From positions 1 through 31,311 of the forward strand of contig CAYHPW010000031.1 of assembly GCA_964358645.1 (NCBI GenBank): 31,311 nt of DNA, written 5' to 3'. The stretch is from JBBTDV01 sp038042605. Its GTDB lineage: Bacteria > Bdellovibrionota > UBA1018. This document shows, in pieces, positions 8,196-17,374 of this stretch; within the stretch, counting starts at the first letter, position 1, and each line of letters starts with the position of its first letter. The position numbers and the translations under genes were made by a program. The notes under the pieces were generated by a model, which saw nothing but the letters and a program-made list of their open reading frames with translations, was not told where the DNA came from and searched no databases.

Positions 8196-10739
8196 ATGAC
8201 GGCCAAAGAAATCACAAAAACAGTGATGCCATGCCTGCTCGGCATTATGCTGACATGGCTGCTAACAACAACAGGCGTACTGGCGGAGGATCCAGGACCA
8301 AGAGGCGGATTCCAGCCAGGACCACGCACGTTCACAAACCCATTTGCCAATGTGCAGCCCACAAGGCCTGGTGACGTAATTGACCAGGAGGAGGAGGAAG
8401 ACGAGGACATCTTTGATTTTCCGGATCAGCCGCAACAACAACCCCCCGGCTACCCCCCTCCCCAAGCAGGCGTTGACACTAGCCCTGGAGCTGCACCATC
8501 AAACAAGGGCAAAGGTATCTCACTTGGCGGCAACACAGCTGGCGGAGTTGTAACACATTCGGATGTAAAACCAATACATGTCAATTCAGAAACTGGGGAA
8601 GGCAGTAAGGATGTCGTCACGGACTTCAACTTCCCTGACGCTGACATAATGGACATCGCCAAAACACTTGGCAAGCTTACGGGGAAAAACTTCATCCTGG
8701 ACAAGGACGTAAAGGGCCGGATCACTATTATTTCAAATTCAGAGATCACAGTCGGCGATGCCTGGCGAGCTTTTCTAACGGCGCTAGACATAAATGGATT
8801 CGCGATAATCCCGTCAGGCAAATACATACGTATCGCGCGCCAGAGGGACGCCCGCGACAAGCAGCTTCAGACATACACGGGGGAGCACTCCCCAGATACC
8901 GATGCGCTGATTACGCGTGTTTTCCCGCTGAAATATATTAACTCAGAGGAAGTCGCTAGAACGTTCCGGAGCTTCATGCCCGCCAACTCAAGGATAATAC
9001 CGTACGATCAGACCAATACAGTCATTGTCACTGACACTGGGTCTAACATAGCCAAGCTTTCCAAAATGCTTGAAATCCTCGACATCGAAGGTTTCGACGC
9101 CGGCATTGAAGTTATTCCGGTGAAATACGCCTCAGCATCGGAGCTATCAAAACTTATAGACACACTCATACCTGGAACTGGCTCAGCCCCCGGCCAGCCA
9201 TCAGCTCCCCAACGCTTCGGCACGGGTAGATTCAGCGCACGAAGGACCAAGGAAGGCGGGATAATAAACACGATAATAGCTGATGAACGGACCAATACAC
9301 TTATCGTGCACGCCAACGGCAGGGGCGCAGAACAAGTCAGGGTACTGGTCACTAAACTAGACCAGAAAGTGCCAGCCCCAGCAGGCGGTGGGAAGGTCCA
9401 CGTGGTTTACCTTCAATTCGCGGACGCCGAACAAATAGCCAACACGCTGAACAACATCTCATCATCATCAGCTAGACCATCAAGCATGCCTCTCGGCGGT
9501 GGGACAGGCATAAATCCAGTGGCCTCATCGTTATTTGAGGGATCAATAAAGATTTCCCCAGACAAGTCCACCAACTCGCTTGTGATAACCGCCTCGCCTG
9601 CAGACTTTGTGACCGTTCAGCGCGTGATAAACCGCCTAGATATCCCACGCGACGAAGTCTATGTCGAAGTCATCATCATGGAGGTATCACTGAACAGGGA
9701 ATTTGATTTTTCAACAAATGTTATTAACCCATCATCAGGCATAGCATTCAGCCCTAGCACAGATCTGTTTGAATTCCTCGCGAACCCACTTTCACAAAAA
9801 GGAGCGCTCATAGGATTTAAATCAGGTGGTGAACAGACGTTAAGCGTGGGCTCGCAGTCATTCAAGGTGTCCAGCGTGCAAGGCCTCGTAAAGCTGATAC
9901 AGGCCAACTCAAACGCGAACGTGCTGGCCACTCCACAGATCATCGCGCTTGACAACTCTGAAGCAACCTTTGAGTCAGCTGAAAAAATCCCGGTACCGAC
10001 CACAACAGCCGTTCAGGGGGCAGGTGTCTCCACTTCAATAACCAAGGAATCGGTGTCACTCTCCATAAAACTAAAACCACAGATCAACAAGATAACAAAT
10101 TTCGTTAAACTCGACGTGGAAGCCAAGCTAGAAGACATAAGCGGAAGGGCACCACCACCACAGGTGGCCGGCCTCGCGTTCGCCACCATCGGCCGCAGCG
10201 CCAAGACCACGGTTGTAGTCGGCGACGCTGACACCATCGTAATAGGCGGCCTTATCCGTGACAAGCAAAGCGATACTGTAACGAAAGTCCCGATACTTGG
10301 CGATATCCCACTTCTTGGTTGGCTGTTTCGCGCTAAAAATTCAAGAGCGGAGAAGACCAATCTCCTGATCTTCATGACTCCGCACATAATACGGCAGTAC
10401 GAGAAAGTCCGCGCCATCTTGGATAAAAAACTCAAAGAGCGTGATGATTTCATCGAATCTAATGCCGGTGGCCACGACCCACTAAGAAGACAGCGCGACG
10501 AGATGATACGATCCCTGCCGGATATGTCGGAGCTCATGTCAGGAAAGGTCAGATCCACCGTTACGATAGACAATGAGCAAAGTGAGCCACAAACTAAATC
10601 CGATACAAGCCCGTTCACTGGAGGTGGCAAACAACCTGAAACCACACCGCCACCAGTAGCGTCGCCAGCAGCACCGCCTGAACCCGCGCCTGCACCCCCA
10701 CACCAGAATCAGCCCAAGAATCAGGAGCACCATAGATGA
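8196..10739 (+). CDS. gspD: Type II secretion system secretin GspD
   Basis: Outer-membrane secretin that forms the export channel. A signal peptide is visible (1-30, cleavage after VLA); there is no lipobox. An unusual linker follows: an acidic run DQEEEEDEDIFDF (63-75), then Pro/Gln-rich sequence to about 100. The N0 domain lies at about 140-215, N1-N3 ring domains at about 238-485, and the secretin barrel at about 486-735 with VPILGDIPLLGWLF (698-711). After a possible S-domain region the protein ends in a Pro-rich tail (about 800-847). At 847 residues it is longer than the usual 650-700, owing to the linker and tail. AGGAG stands 5 nt before the ATG. It overlaps gspE by ATGA. Confidence 0.96.
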   Translation: MTAKEITKTVMPCLLGIMLTWLLTTTGVLAEDPGPRGGFQPGPRTFTNPFANVQPTRPGDVIDQEEEEDEDIFDFPDQPQQQPPGYPPPQAGVDTSPGAAPSNKGKGISLGGNTAGGVVTHSDVKPIHVNSETGEGSKDVVTDFNFPDADIMDIAKTLGKLTGKNFILDKDVKGRITIISNSEITVGDAWRAFLTALDINGFAIIPSGKYIRIARQRDARDKQLQTYTGEHSPDTDALITRVFPLKYINSEEVARTFRSFMPANSRIIPYDQTNTVIVTDTGSNIAKLSKMLEILDIEGFDAGIEVIPVKYASASELSKLIDTLIPGTGSAPGQPSAPQRFGTGRFSARRTKEGGIINTIIADERTNTLIVHANGRGAEQVRVLVTKLDQKVPAPAGGGKVHVVYLQFADAEQIANTLNNISSSSARPSSMPLGGGTGINPVASSLFEGSIKISPDKSTNSLVITASPADFVTVQRVINRLDIPRDEVYVEVIIMEVSLNREFDFSTNVINPSSGIAFSPSTDLFEFLANPLSQKGALIGFKSGGEQTLSVGSQSFKVSSVQGLVKLIQANSNANVLATPQIIALDNSEATFESAEKIPVPTTTAVQGAGVSTSITKESVSLSIKLKPQINKITNFVKLDVEAKLEDISGRAPPPQVAGLAFATIGRSAKTTVVVGDADTIVIGGLIRDKQSDTVTKVPILGDIPLLGWLFRAKNSRAEKTNLLIFMTPHIIRQYEKVRAILDKKLKERDDFIESNAGGHDPLRRQRDEMIRSLPDMSELMSGKVRSTVTIDNEQSEPQTKSDTSPFTGGGKQPETTPPPVASPAAPPEPAPAPPHQNQPKNQEHHR

Positions 10740-12472
10740 GCGCTCATGAAGTAATCAGAGCGCGCCTCAAAGCTGCAAAAGAGCCAAGGCTCGGGGAAAT
10801 CCTCCTGCAGCACACTTCGCTTAACGAGACACAACTAAACGAAGCACTGGAAATCCAGCAAAAAGAAGGAGGTATGCTAGGCGAGATCCTGATCAGGAAG
10901 AACCTGATCACGCCGCATGAGATCCTAAAGGCGCTTTGCTTCCAGATCGGGATAACTTTTATCGATGACTTAAAACCAAACGAGATAGACCCTAAACTCG
11001 TCAACGGCATCCCAATCAATTACGCCAAGTCGAAGGAAATCATCCCCATTCATTTTGAACAAACGCCCAACGGACCGCTGTTGACGGTAGCTGTTTCTGA
11101 TCCATTCACTGAAACGACAATCGACGACCTTCGAGCACTGACTGGGATGACGATTAAAATAGTCGTAAGCACAAACATGCGTATCCAGGACGCCATAAAC
11201 CGCGTCTATGAGCGCAACACTGCAAGCCTTGTTGAAAAAATCGAGGGAGAATTTGAAGAGGGCTACGACCTTGAAGGCCCGATAGACATCCTTGAAGCAA
11301 CGGAGGACGACGCGCCGGTAATTAAATTCGTCAACTCACTTATCTTTCGCGCGGTGAAGGAAAAAGCATCTGACATACACATCGAGCCGTTTGAAAAAGA
11401 ATTTGTTGTCCGCTTCCGTATTGACGGCGTGCTATACGACATCATCCGCCAACCCAAAAGGGCCCATGCCGCTATTTCATCCAGAATAAAAGTCATGGGC
11501 ACGCTCGACATCGCGGAAAAAAGGCTCCCGCAAGACGGGAGAATAAAAATCAAGATAGCCGGCAAAGACATAGACATCAGGCTCTCGACCGTTCCAACGA
11601 TTTATGGTGAACGTCTTGTCATGCGTATCTTGGAGCAGACCGGGACAGTTCTGGAACTCGAGCACCTTGGGTTTTCTGAAAAAAGCCGCAACATGATCGA
11701 AAAACTAATTTTCAGAAAATACGGGATAATCCTTGTCACGGGCCCCACGGGCAGCGGGAAATCCACAACCCTCTCAGCCTGTCTTGTAAAATTAAACAGT
11801 CCGGAGCGCAATATCCTCACCGTCGAGGATCCTATTGAGTACCAGATTCCCGGCATAAACCAAGTGCAGGTTAATGCAAAGATAGAGCTCACCTTTGCAC
11901 GGGCTCTGAGAGCCTTCCTGAGGCAAAACCCAGACATAATCATGGTGGGCGAAATCCGCGACAAGGAAACAGCGGAAATAGCTATCAACGCCTCACTGAC
12001 GGGGCACCTGGTGCTTTCAACACTTCACACGAACGACGCATCAGGCGCCGCGACAAGGCTTATTGATATGGGCGTGGAGCCGTTTCTGGTGGCAAGTTCC
12101 CTGCTCGGCATAGTAGCCCAAAGGCTGATTCGGAAGGTCTGCGAAAAATGTCGCGCACCAAGCAAGCTGACAGAATTCCAGATGCAAGAACTAGGTGTGA
12201 CCCACCTTCCTGAGAAAACAGCCGTATACAACGCCAAAGGCTGCCCCACATGTTCACAAAGCGGATATTCAGGCCGTACCGTCGTACATGAGCTCATGAT
12301 CGTGGATGACCAAATCCGGTCGCTTATCGTGCGCAATTCCGATTCAGGCACCATAAAGAAAGCAGCGATAGAAGGTGGGATGATCACATTGCGTGAAGAC
12401 GGGGTCTCAAAAGTCCTTCAAGGAATTACTACGGTTGACGAACTTATGCGCGCCACGCATGCAGAGGTATGA
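10736..12472 (+). CDS. gspE: Type II secretion ATPase GspE
   Basis: Hexameric cytoplasmic ATPase that powers pseudopilus assembly. The 578-residue product has the N-terminal GspE/PilB-type domain (about 17-155), Walker A GPTGSGKS (336-343), the Asp-box region with VEDPIEYQ (363-370), Walker B IIMVGEIRD (401-409), a His box STLHTND (428-434), and a zinc-binding tetracysteine module (C469, C472, C503, C506) typical of GspE. Its start overlaps the gspD stop by ATGA, a sign of translational coupling; gspF begins 5 nt after its stop. The N-terminal domain should dock to GspL. Confidence 0.97.
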   Translation: MSAHEVIRARLKAAKEPRLGEILLQHTSLNETQLNEALEIQQKEGGMLGEILIRKNLITPHEILKALCFQIGITFIDDLKPNEIDPKLVNGIPINYAKSKEIIPIHFEQTPNGPLLTVAVSDPFTETTIDDLRALTGMTIKIVVSTNMRIQDAINRVYERNTASLVEKIEGEFEEGYDLEGPIDILEATEDDAPVIKFVNSLIFRAVKEKASDIHIEPFEKEFVVRFRIDGVLYDIIRQPKRAHAAISSRIKVMGTLDIAEKRLPQDGRIKIKIAGKDIDIRLSTVPTIYGERLVMRILEQTGTVLELEHLGFSEKSRNMIEKLIFRKYGIILVTGPTGSGKSTTLSACLVKLNSPERNILTVEDPIEYQIPGINQVQVNAKIELTFARALRAFLRQNPDIIMVGEIRDKETAEIAINASLTGHLVLSTLHTNDASGAATRLIDMGVEPFLVASSLLGIVAQRLIRKVCEKCRAPSKLTEFQMQELGVTHLPEKTAVYNAKGCPTCSQSGYSGRTVVHELMIVDDQIRSLIVRNSDSGTIKKAAIEGGMITLREDGVSKVLQGITTVDELMRATHAEV

Positions 12473-12477
12473 GCTAA

Positions 12478-13698
12478 ATGCCTATTTTTGAATTCAAAGC
12501 ATTAAGCCCGGATGGAAGACAGCAAAAAGGCATAGTGGAAGCCGACTCGCTAAAAACTGCGCGCGCCAAGCTTAAAAAACGAAGCTTCATGGTTACGGAG
12601 ATATCCGAGAAAACAACCACAAAAAATGGCACCTCCGTATCAATACCGTTTCTCGGCGGGCGCGTAAGCGTGCGTGACACGGCTTTAATGACAAGGCAGC
12701 TTGCAAGCCTCATAAAAGCGAATATTCCACTCGTAGAATCACTGACAGCGCTTGTGGAGCAAACCGAGAACGAACGCCTCAAGGTGGTGCTCGCACAGGT
12801 ACGGCAGGACGTTAACGAAGGCTCAAGCCTTGCCAAGGCAACCGCTGTCCACCCCAAGGTGTTCGACACCATATTTGTCAATATGATCGAAGCCGGCGAA
12901 AGCTCCGGCACTCTTGGCCTTATCTTGCTTCGTCTAGCTGAACTCAAAGAAGCCCAGATGCGTTTACGCAGCAAGCTTATAAGCGGAATGACCTACCCCG
13001 CTCTCATGATGAGCGTGGCTTTTTTGTTGATGATCGTCATATTCACATTCGTGATCCCTAAGCTGACAAAGGTTTTTGAAGCCATGAACAAGCCAATGCC
13101 ACCGACAACGAAATTTCTTATCTTTGTCAGCAATACGGTGGTCAACTGGTGGTTCGCGTTCGGTGCCGCGTTTATCATAGCCACGTGGCTTTTCAGGAGG
13201 TATATCAACTCGCCCACTGGACGTAAAAAATGGGACACATTCAAATTACATGTCCCAGTCTTCGGCAGCCTGGTCAGGATGATCGCTGTCACGAGGTTTT
13301 CAAGCACGATGGCCACCCTGCTCGGCAGCGGCGTGCCGATTTTAACCAGCATGAATATAGCTAAAAATCTAGTGGACAATGTGCCGATCGCAACCGCGAT
13401 CACAAACGCACGTGAAAACATCACCGAAGGACAATCAATAGCAGAGCCTCTGCGCCGATGCGGGGAATTCCCGCCAATGGTCATACACATGATAGCGATA
13501 GGCGAGAAAACCGGCGAGCTGCCGCAAATGCTCGCCAACGTCGGGGAAACTTACGAGGAACAGGTTAATGCCAAGATTGACTCGCTTACATCACTGCTGG
13601 AACCGCTTATGATCATAGTAATGGGCGGCGCCGTTGGTTTTATAGTGATGTCAGTGTTCATGCCGTTACTGCAGATAAGTAATATAAACCAGCATTAG
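12478..13698 (+). CDS. gspF: Type II secretion inner-membrane platform protein GspF
   Basis: Polytopic platform protein that couples ATPase movement to pseudopilin insertion. The 406-residue product begins MPIFEFKALSPDG, as usual for GspF. It has two repeated T2SSF cytoplasmic domains (about 68-170 and 270-370), each with an acidic E-A-G-E or I-G-E-x-T-G turn (137-143; 341-346), and three membrane segments (about 172-193, 213-238, 373-398). Length equals the family norm. AGAGGT (12463-12468) inside the end of gspE serves as Shine-Dalgarno. Identification is secure. Confidence 0.96.
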   Translation: MPIFEFKALSPDGRQQKGIVEADSLKTARAKLKKRSFMVTEISEKTTTKNGTSVSIPFLGGRVSVRDTALMTRQLASLIKANIPLVESLTALVEQTENERLKVVLAQVRQDVNEGSSLAKATAVHPKVFDTIFVNMIEAGESSGTLGLILLRLAELKEAQMRLRSKLISGMTYPALMMSVAFLLMIVIFTFVIPKLTKVFEAMNKPMPPTTKFLIFVSNTVVNWWFAFGAAFIIATWLFRRYINSPTGRKKWDTFKLHVPVFGSLVRMIAVTRFSSTMATLLGSGVPILTSMNIAKNLVDNVPIATAITNARENITEGQSIAEPLRRCGEFPPMVIHMIAIGEKTGELPQMLANVGETYEEQVNAKIDSLTSLLEPLMIIVMGGAVGFIVMSVFMPLLQISNINQH

Positions 13699-13722
13699 TA
13701 GTTAGAAACGAGGGAAGGGAAA

Positions 13723-14166
13723 ATGACGGATCAGAAAAAAACAATAAGCAGTTTGTCGGACAAAGGCTTTTCACTAATGGAAATGATGATAGTCATCGCC
13801 ATCATCGGCCTTATAGGTTCAATGGTCACGCTTCAGGTGATGAAGCGGTTTGACGAAGCAAAGATCAGCGCAACCAAAACCCAAATCAGGCAACTCGGGG
13901 TGATCCTGCAGGACTTCCGCAGGGTCTGCGGCTATTACCCAACAACCGAACAGGGCCTTGATGCGCTGGCGAAAGCGCCTGTAGGCCGTGAATGCAAGAA
14001 CTACGACCCCGAAGGATTCCTAAAGAAAGTTCCGAAGGATGCATGGGACAATGACTTCATGTACGTATGCGACGGCAACAAATACACCATTAGATCGCTT
14101 GGCTCGGACAGAGCCGAAGGCGGCACCGGAGTATCTGCCGATATTTCATCGGACGAGCTTGAATAA
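13723..14166 (+). CDS. gspG: Major pseudopilin GspG
   Basis: Main subunit of the periplasmic pseudopilus. A 15-residue leader ends in Gly before FSLMEMMIVIAIIGLIG (prepilin peptidase cleavage G15|F16, Glu at +5). The C-terminal globular part has PTTEQGLDAL and the calcium-site loop with LGSDRAEGGTG, the GspG hallmarks. Three cysteines are present (in VCGYY, RECKN and YVCDG), which is unusual for this subunit. Purine-rich GGGAAGGG precedes the ATG; 24 nt separate it from gspF. The prepilin peptidase gene (gspO) is not in this window. Confidence 0.96.
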   Translation: MTDQKKTISSLSDKGFSLMEMMIVIAIIGLIGSMVTLQVMKRFDEAKISATKTQIRQLGVILQDFRRVCGYYPTTEQGLDALAKAPVGRECKNYDPEGFLKKVPKDAWDNDFMYVCDGNKYTIRSLGSDRAEGGTGVSADISSDELE

Positions 14167-14755
14167 ACGGGGCTTCTCGCTGCTTGAGCTGATGGTGGTT
14201 GTCGCCATCATCGCGCTGTTTACGACGATGGTTATCCCGGGCGTGTCTTCATATTTTCAGATTTCACTTAATTCCGCGGCCAGGGAGATGGCCACAGTGA
14301 TCAAGGAGACTTACAACTCAACGATAATGACCGGCAGGATTCACCGGATTGTCTTTGATATTAAGAAACATACTTACTGGGTTGAATCAGGCCCGCCTAC
14401 CACGCTGCTTGAAACAAAAGAGTCGAAGGAGCATGAGGAACGGAAAAAAAAGTTTTTAAATTCTAAAAACAAATCATCGCCTCCGTCGTTTGACCTGGAA
14501 AAAAGCGTGACAAGGAAGAAAATCGCCCTACCCGGCAAGGTGGAATTCGAGGACATAGTCACGCAGCAAGGGCCCGAACCTATTTACGAAGGGCTTGCGT
14601 ATGCGCACTTCTTCCCGCATGGCTTCACTGAAAACACGATAATCCACCTAAAGGACAACTCGGAACACCATGCCTCGCTGGTCATAACGCCGCTCATAGG
14701 CCGCACGGAACTTTACGAAAGGTACATGCCAAGTGTTGAAGTGTTTGGGAAATAA
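14159..14755 (+). CDS. gspH: Minor pseudopilin GspH
   Basis: Minor pseudopilin of 198 residues with a prepilin cleavage site KRG|FSLLELMVVVAIIALF (Glu at +5) and one N-terminal hydrophobic helix. I start at TTG 14159, giving the short leader MNKRG typical of minor pseudopilins; this TTG overlaps the gspG stop region by 8 nt. The frame stays open upstream to an ATG at 14039, but that start would lie inside gspG and give a leader of more than 40 residues, with no conservation expected. The globular domain carries a charged Lys/Glu-rich insert (about 85-120). Start confidence is moderate; the gene itself is clear from its sequence and position between gspG and gspI. Confidence 0.87.
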   Translation: MNKRGFSLLELMVVVAIIALFTTMVIPGVSSYFQISLNSAAREMATVIKETYNSTIMTGRIHRIVFDIKKHTYWVESGPPTTLLETKESKEHEERKKKFLNSKNKSSPPSFDLEKSVTRKKIALPGKVEFEDIVTQQGPEPIYEGLAYAHFFPHGFTENTIIHLKDNSEHHASLVITPLIGRTELYERYMPSVEVFGK

Positions 14756-15272
14756 CGAATCAGGCTTCACATTGCTCGAGTCCGTCATAGCGATGGCCAT
14801 CATGGTAGTCGCATTTACTTCTATTCTTGTTGTTGAATCAGGGAGCATAGACGCTGCCGCCCGCGCAAAACAGACGAATATTGTCGCCATGCTGGCCAAA
14901 AATACCATGGTGGATATTGAATACAAGTTCCAGGGAAAGACATTTGATGAATTCAAAAAAGAGGACTCCGGCAACTTCCCTGAGCCTTATCAGGATTATA
15001 AATGGAAATCCTCGGTCAAGGAATTAACTTTCCCAACGCTGAACGTGGCGGCACTTGCAAGCGGCGGAGCGGATGACTCCGGTGGCGGCGCACAGCCTGA
15101 CGAGGGTGGCAACATTGCCGACCTCCTCGCAAAGTTGTTAACAAATTTTCTTTCAAAAGCCGTACGCGAGGTGACTGTCACAGTGACCTGGAAGAAAGGA
15201 ACAGGGGAGCAGAATTTTTCCGTCTCAACTTACTGGGTGAACTTAAACCATGAATTCCAACTTTCAGAATGA
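14733..15272 (+). CDS. gspI: Minor pseudopilin GspI
   Basis: Minor pseudopilin of 179 residues. Leader MLKCLGNNESG, then FTLLESVIAMAIMVVAFTSIL (cleavage after G11, Glu at +5). The start is GTG 14733, 10 nt after an AAAGG; in-frame TTG codons at 14736 and 14745 are alternatives. It overlaps gspH by 23 nt, in keeping with coupled translation. A Gly/Asp/Ser-rich insert (about 108-125, GGADDSGGGAQPDEGG) interrupts the globular domain, which is otherwise small. In the family GspI nucleates the pseudopilus tip complex with GspJ and GspK. Confidence 0.9.
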   Translation: MLKCLGNNESGFTLLESVIAMAIMVVAFTSILVVESGSIDAAARAKQTNIVAMLAKNTMVDIEYKFQGKTFDEFKKEDSGNFPEPYQDYKWKSSVKELTFPTLNVAALASGGADDSGGGAQPDEGGNIADLLAKLLTNFLSKAVREVTVTVTWKKGTGEQNFSVSTYWVNLNHEFQLSE

Positions 15273-16065
15273 CATAAAGCGCGGCTCTCCGAACCGGGTA
15301 GCCGGCTTCACGCTACTAGAGATGATGATCGCAATAGCGATACTGATTTTCATAAGCATAGCCATCTACCAGGCTACGACAGAGACTTACTATCTGCGCG
15401 ATGTCCTATCAAACGAAGGTGACTTCCAAAACGGCATCCGCCTTTCGATGAACATTATGCAACGTGATATCTCGCTCATCTACTCGCCCGTGATCATGCT
15501 TCCTGAAAAAAAACAACAGAAGGAACCTGTAAGCGCACAGGAAATGGAAGCCCTCATGTCAGGCGACCTGAGCCGAACACTTAAATTCTGGGGGCCAGCC
15601 GAGGACTCTTCAGGCATCCGTCCGTCACGTTTTGTCGGCACGAGTTCAAAGGTCAGCTTCATCTCGGCCTCGCATATCCGTATTTACAAAAACACCACCG
15701 AGTCCGAGCTTGCGAAAATCACATATGAACTAAAGCCTGAAACAGCTTCCACGGAATTCCGAGACACCATGATTCTTGTCAAGACTGAGAGCCCGAATGT
15801 CTTTGAAGACGATGACTCGCGCGATAAATTGACAGCGTCATTTTCACTGCTTCGCGGGATAAAAAAATTAAGCTATCGTTTTTACCAAAAAAGCAAGGAC
15901 CAGTGGCATACATCATGGGACAGCGACAAGGAGGAATTTAAAAAAATATACCCGGATATCATCGAAGTGACGGTGGATGTGATTGGACCCGCGAAGCTCA
16001 ACTTCCAGGGGATATTTAAATTTAGACCGGAGATACCTATCAATGAGTTCAACCCAAGCACCTAA
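15250..16065 (+). CDS. gspJ: Minor pseudopilin GspJ
   Basis: Minor pseudopilin of 271 residues; tip-complex partner of GspI and GspK. Leader of 19 residues ending RVAG, then FTLLEMMIAIAILIFISIAI (Glu at +5). The globular domain has the T2SSJ-type ending in which a long beta-rich C-terminus includes LSYRFYQKSKDQW and PDIIEVTVDV. It is longer than E. coli GspJ (about 195) through an inserted Gln/Glu/Lys-rich segment near 80-105. Overlaps gspI by 23 nt and gspK by 23 nt. The Shine-Dalgarno is weak (GGGTGA), fitting translational coupling. Confidence 0.91.
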   Translation: MNSNFQNDIKRGSPNRVAGFTLLEMMIAIAILIFISIAIYQATTETYYLRDVLSNEGDFQNGIRLSMNIMQRDISLIYSPVIMLPEKKQQKEPVSAQEMEALMSGDLSRTLKFWGPAEDSSGIRPSRFVGTSSKVSFISASHIRIYKNTTESELAKITYELKPETASTEFRDTMILVKTESPNVFEDDDSRDKLTASFSLLRGIKKLSYRFYQKSKDQWHTSWDSDKEEFKKIYPDIIEVTVDVIGPAKLNFQGIFKFRPEIPINEFNPST

Positions 16066-17362
16066 AAAAAACTCCTCCGGTATAGCTCTTTTCATAGTGA
16101 TAGCCGCCATGAGCGTGCTGTCGATCATTGTAACCGAGTTCACTTACATAGCCCAGGTCAACCAAAGGATCGCCTATGATGCCTTGGATCAGGTCAAAGC
16201 GCATTATCTTGCCAAAAGCGCTTTCAAGCTATCGCTTCTCCGTCTGAAAGCGTACCAACAACTCAAGTCGCTCACGGGGGGCCAAAATGCAGGCGTGGTC
16301 GCGGTGCCAAGACAGCTTCTTGACAAGATCTGGAGCTTCCCTCTGATTTATCCTTTTCCAACAACCATCCCCGGCCTTATGCCAGCGGATAGGGAAAGGA
16401 TTGAAAAGTTTCAAAAAGAATCCGGACTGGAAGGCAACTTCACCGCGCTAATAGAATCCGAATCAAGCAAGTATAACTTAAACATGATACTCGCGCAGTT
16501 CGCGCCGCAACCATCTCCTTCACCGTCTCCTTCACCGTCGCCGACACAAGCAGATCAAAAGCAGGCATCGCAACCAAGCCAACCATTCAGCCCAGAAGCC
16601 GCCAGAAAAAGCCTTGCTGACTATCTCTGGCAACTACTGAACCAGAAGTTCGAAAGCGACCAAGATTTCGCGGCCGAATACCGTGATTTTAAGATCGAGG
16701 ACCTCATGGATCATATTACAGCTTGGGCTGACAGAACTTACCAGCGGAAGGATTCTGGATTCCATGATGTCGTTGCCTTGAAACAAGCGCCGTTTTACAC
16801 GCTCTCGGAGTTTCACATGGTCCCCACCATGTCAGACGATATCTATGACTTGTTCGCGCCCAACCTGACCGTCAGCACGACTCCAGGAATTAATGTAAAC
16901 ACAATGAACGAGGCAACCCTGCGCGCGCTGGTGCCGGAAATTACAAAGGATGAATCAGCCGAGTTCATGAAATTCCGAGACTCACAGACAGAGGATAACT
17001 CATTTAAGTCAGAAGACGCTTTCTTTGAATACCTAATGACCAACGTAGCCCACTTCAAGGACAGTAAGAGCGCCATAGACGAATTAAAGAAAAGCATGAC
17101 AAACAGACATATAAGACTGGTGGTTGACGAAACACAATTTAAGATCACCATACGCGCGCATGCCAACCAGGCAACTCGCATAATCGAAGCACTGGTTACC
17201 ACTGAATCCACAGAACAGTCCCATAAACAGCCGTATGCCGATGACATTCCGGATCAGCGCCAACAGCCAGCACCAAATGCGGCCCCTCCAGGCGGCACGG
17301 CTCAACCACAAAATGCGACACCAAGTTCTGGCTTAAAAATAACGTTCATGAGAATCTTATAG
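16043..17362 (+). CDS. gspK: Minor pseudopilin GspK
   Basis: Large tip pseudopilin. The 439-residue product has leader MSSTQAPKKNSSG, then IALFIVIAAMSVLSIIV; position +5 is not Glu, as is normal for GspK. The family's large helical insert follows, with PGINVNTMNEATLRAL near the C-terminal third, a helix-hairpin-helix-like T2SSK signature. A low-complexity PSPSPSPSPSP stretch (about 156-168), coded partly by a 12-nt tandem repeat (16514-16537), and a Pro/Gln-rich tail are unusual. I start at 16043 because GGAG (16029-16032) stands 10 nt upstream; the longer frame from 15983 lies within gspJ and would spoil the leader. gspL follows after 12 nt. Confidence 0.92.
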   Translation: MSSTQAPKKNSSGIALFIVIAAMSVLSIIVTEFTYIAQVNQRIAYDALDQVKAHYLAKSAFKLSLLRLKAYQQLKSLTGGQNAGVVAVPRQLLDKIWSFPLIYPFPTTIPGLMPADRERIEKFQKESGLEGNFTALIESESSKYNLNMILAQFAPQPSPSPSPSPSPTQADQKQASQPSQPFSPEAARKSLADYLWQLLNQKFESDQDFAAEYRDFKIEDLMDHITAWADRTYQRKDSGFHDVVALKQAPFYTLSEFHMVPTMSDDIYDLFAPNLTVSTTPGINVNTMNEATLRALVPEITKDESAEFMKFRDSQTEDNSFKSEDAFFEYLMTNVAHFKDSKSAIDELKKSMTNRHIRLVVDETQFKITIRAHANQATRIIEALVTTESTEQSHKQPYADDIPDQRQQPAPNAAPPGGTAQPQNATPSSGLKITFMRIL

Positions 17363-17374
17363 GAAGGAAACATC

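Noticed and set aside
10013..10645. Long minus-strand open frame (210 codons) inside gspD
   Set aside because: Shadow of the secretin coding sequence; no protein-like features.
12474..13538. Two long minus-strand open frames inside gspF
   Set aside because: Composition mirrors the gspF codons; gspF is unambiguous.
14039..14158. Upstream extension of the gspH frame to an ATG
   Set aside because: It lies wholly inside gspG in another frame and would create an implausibly long prepilin leader.
16514..16537. CRISPR-like or regulatory repeat
   Set aside because: It is a two-copy 12-nt coding repeat for Pro/Ser in gspK, not an array.
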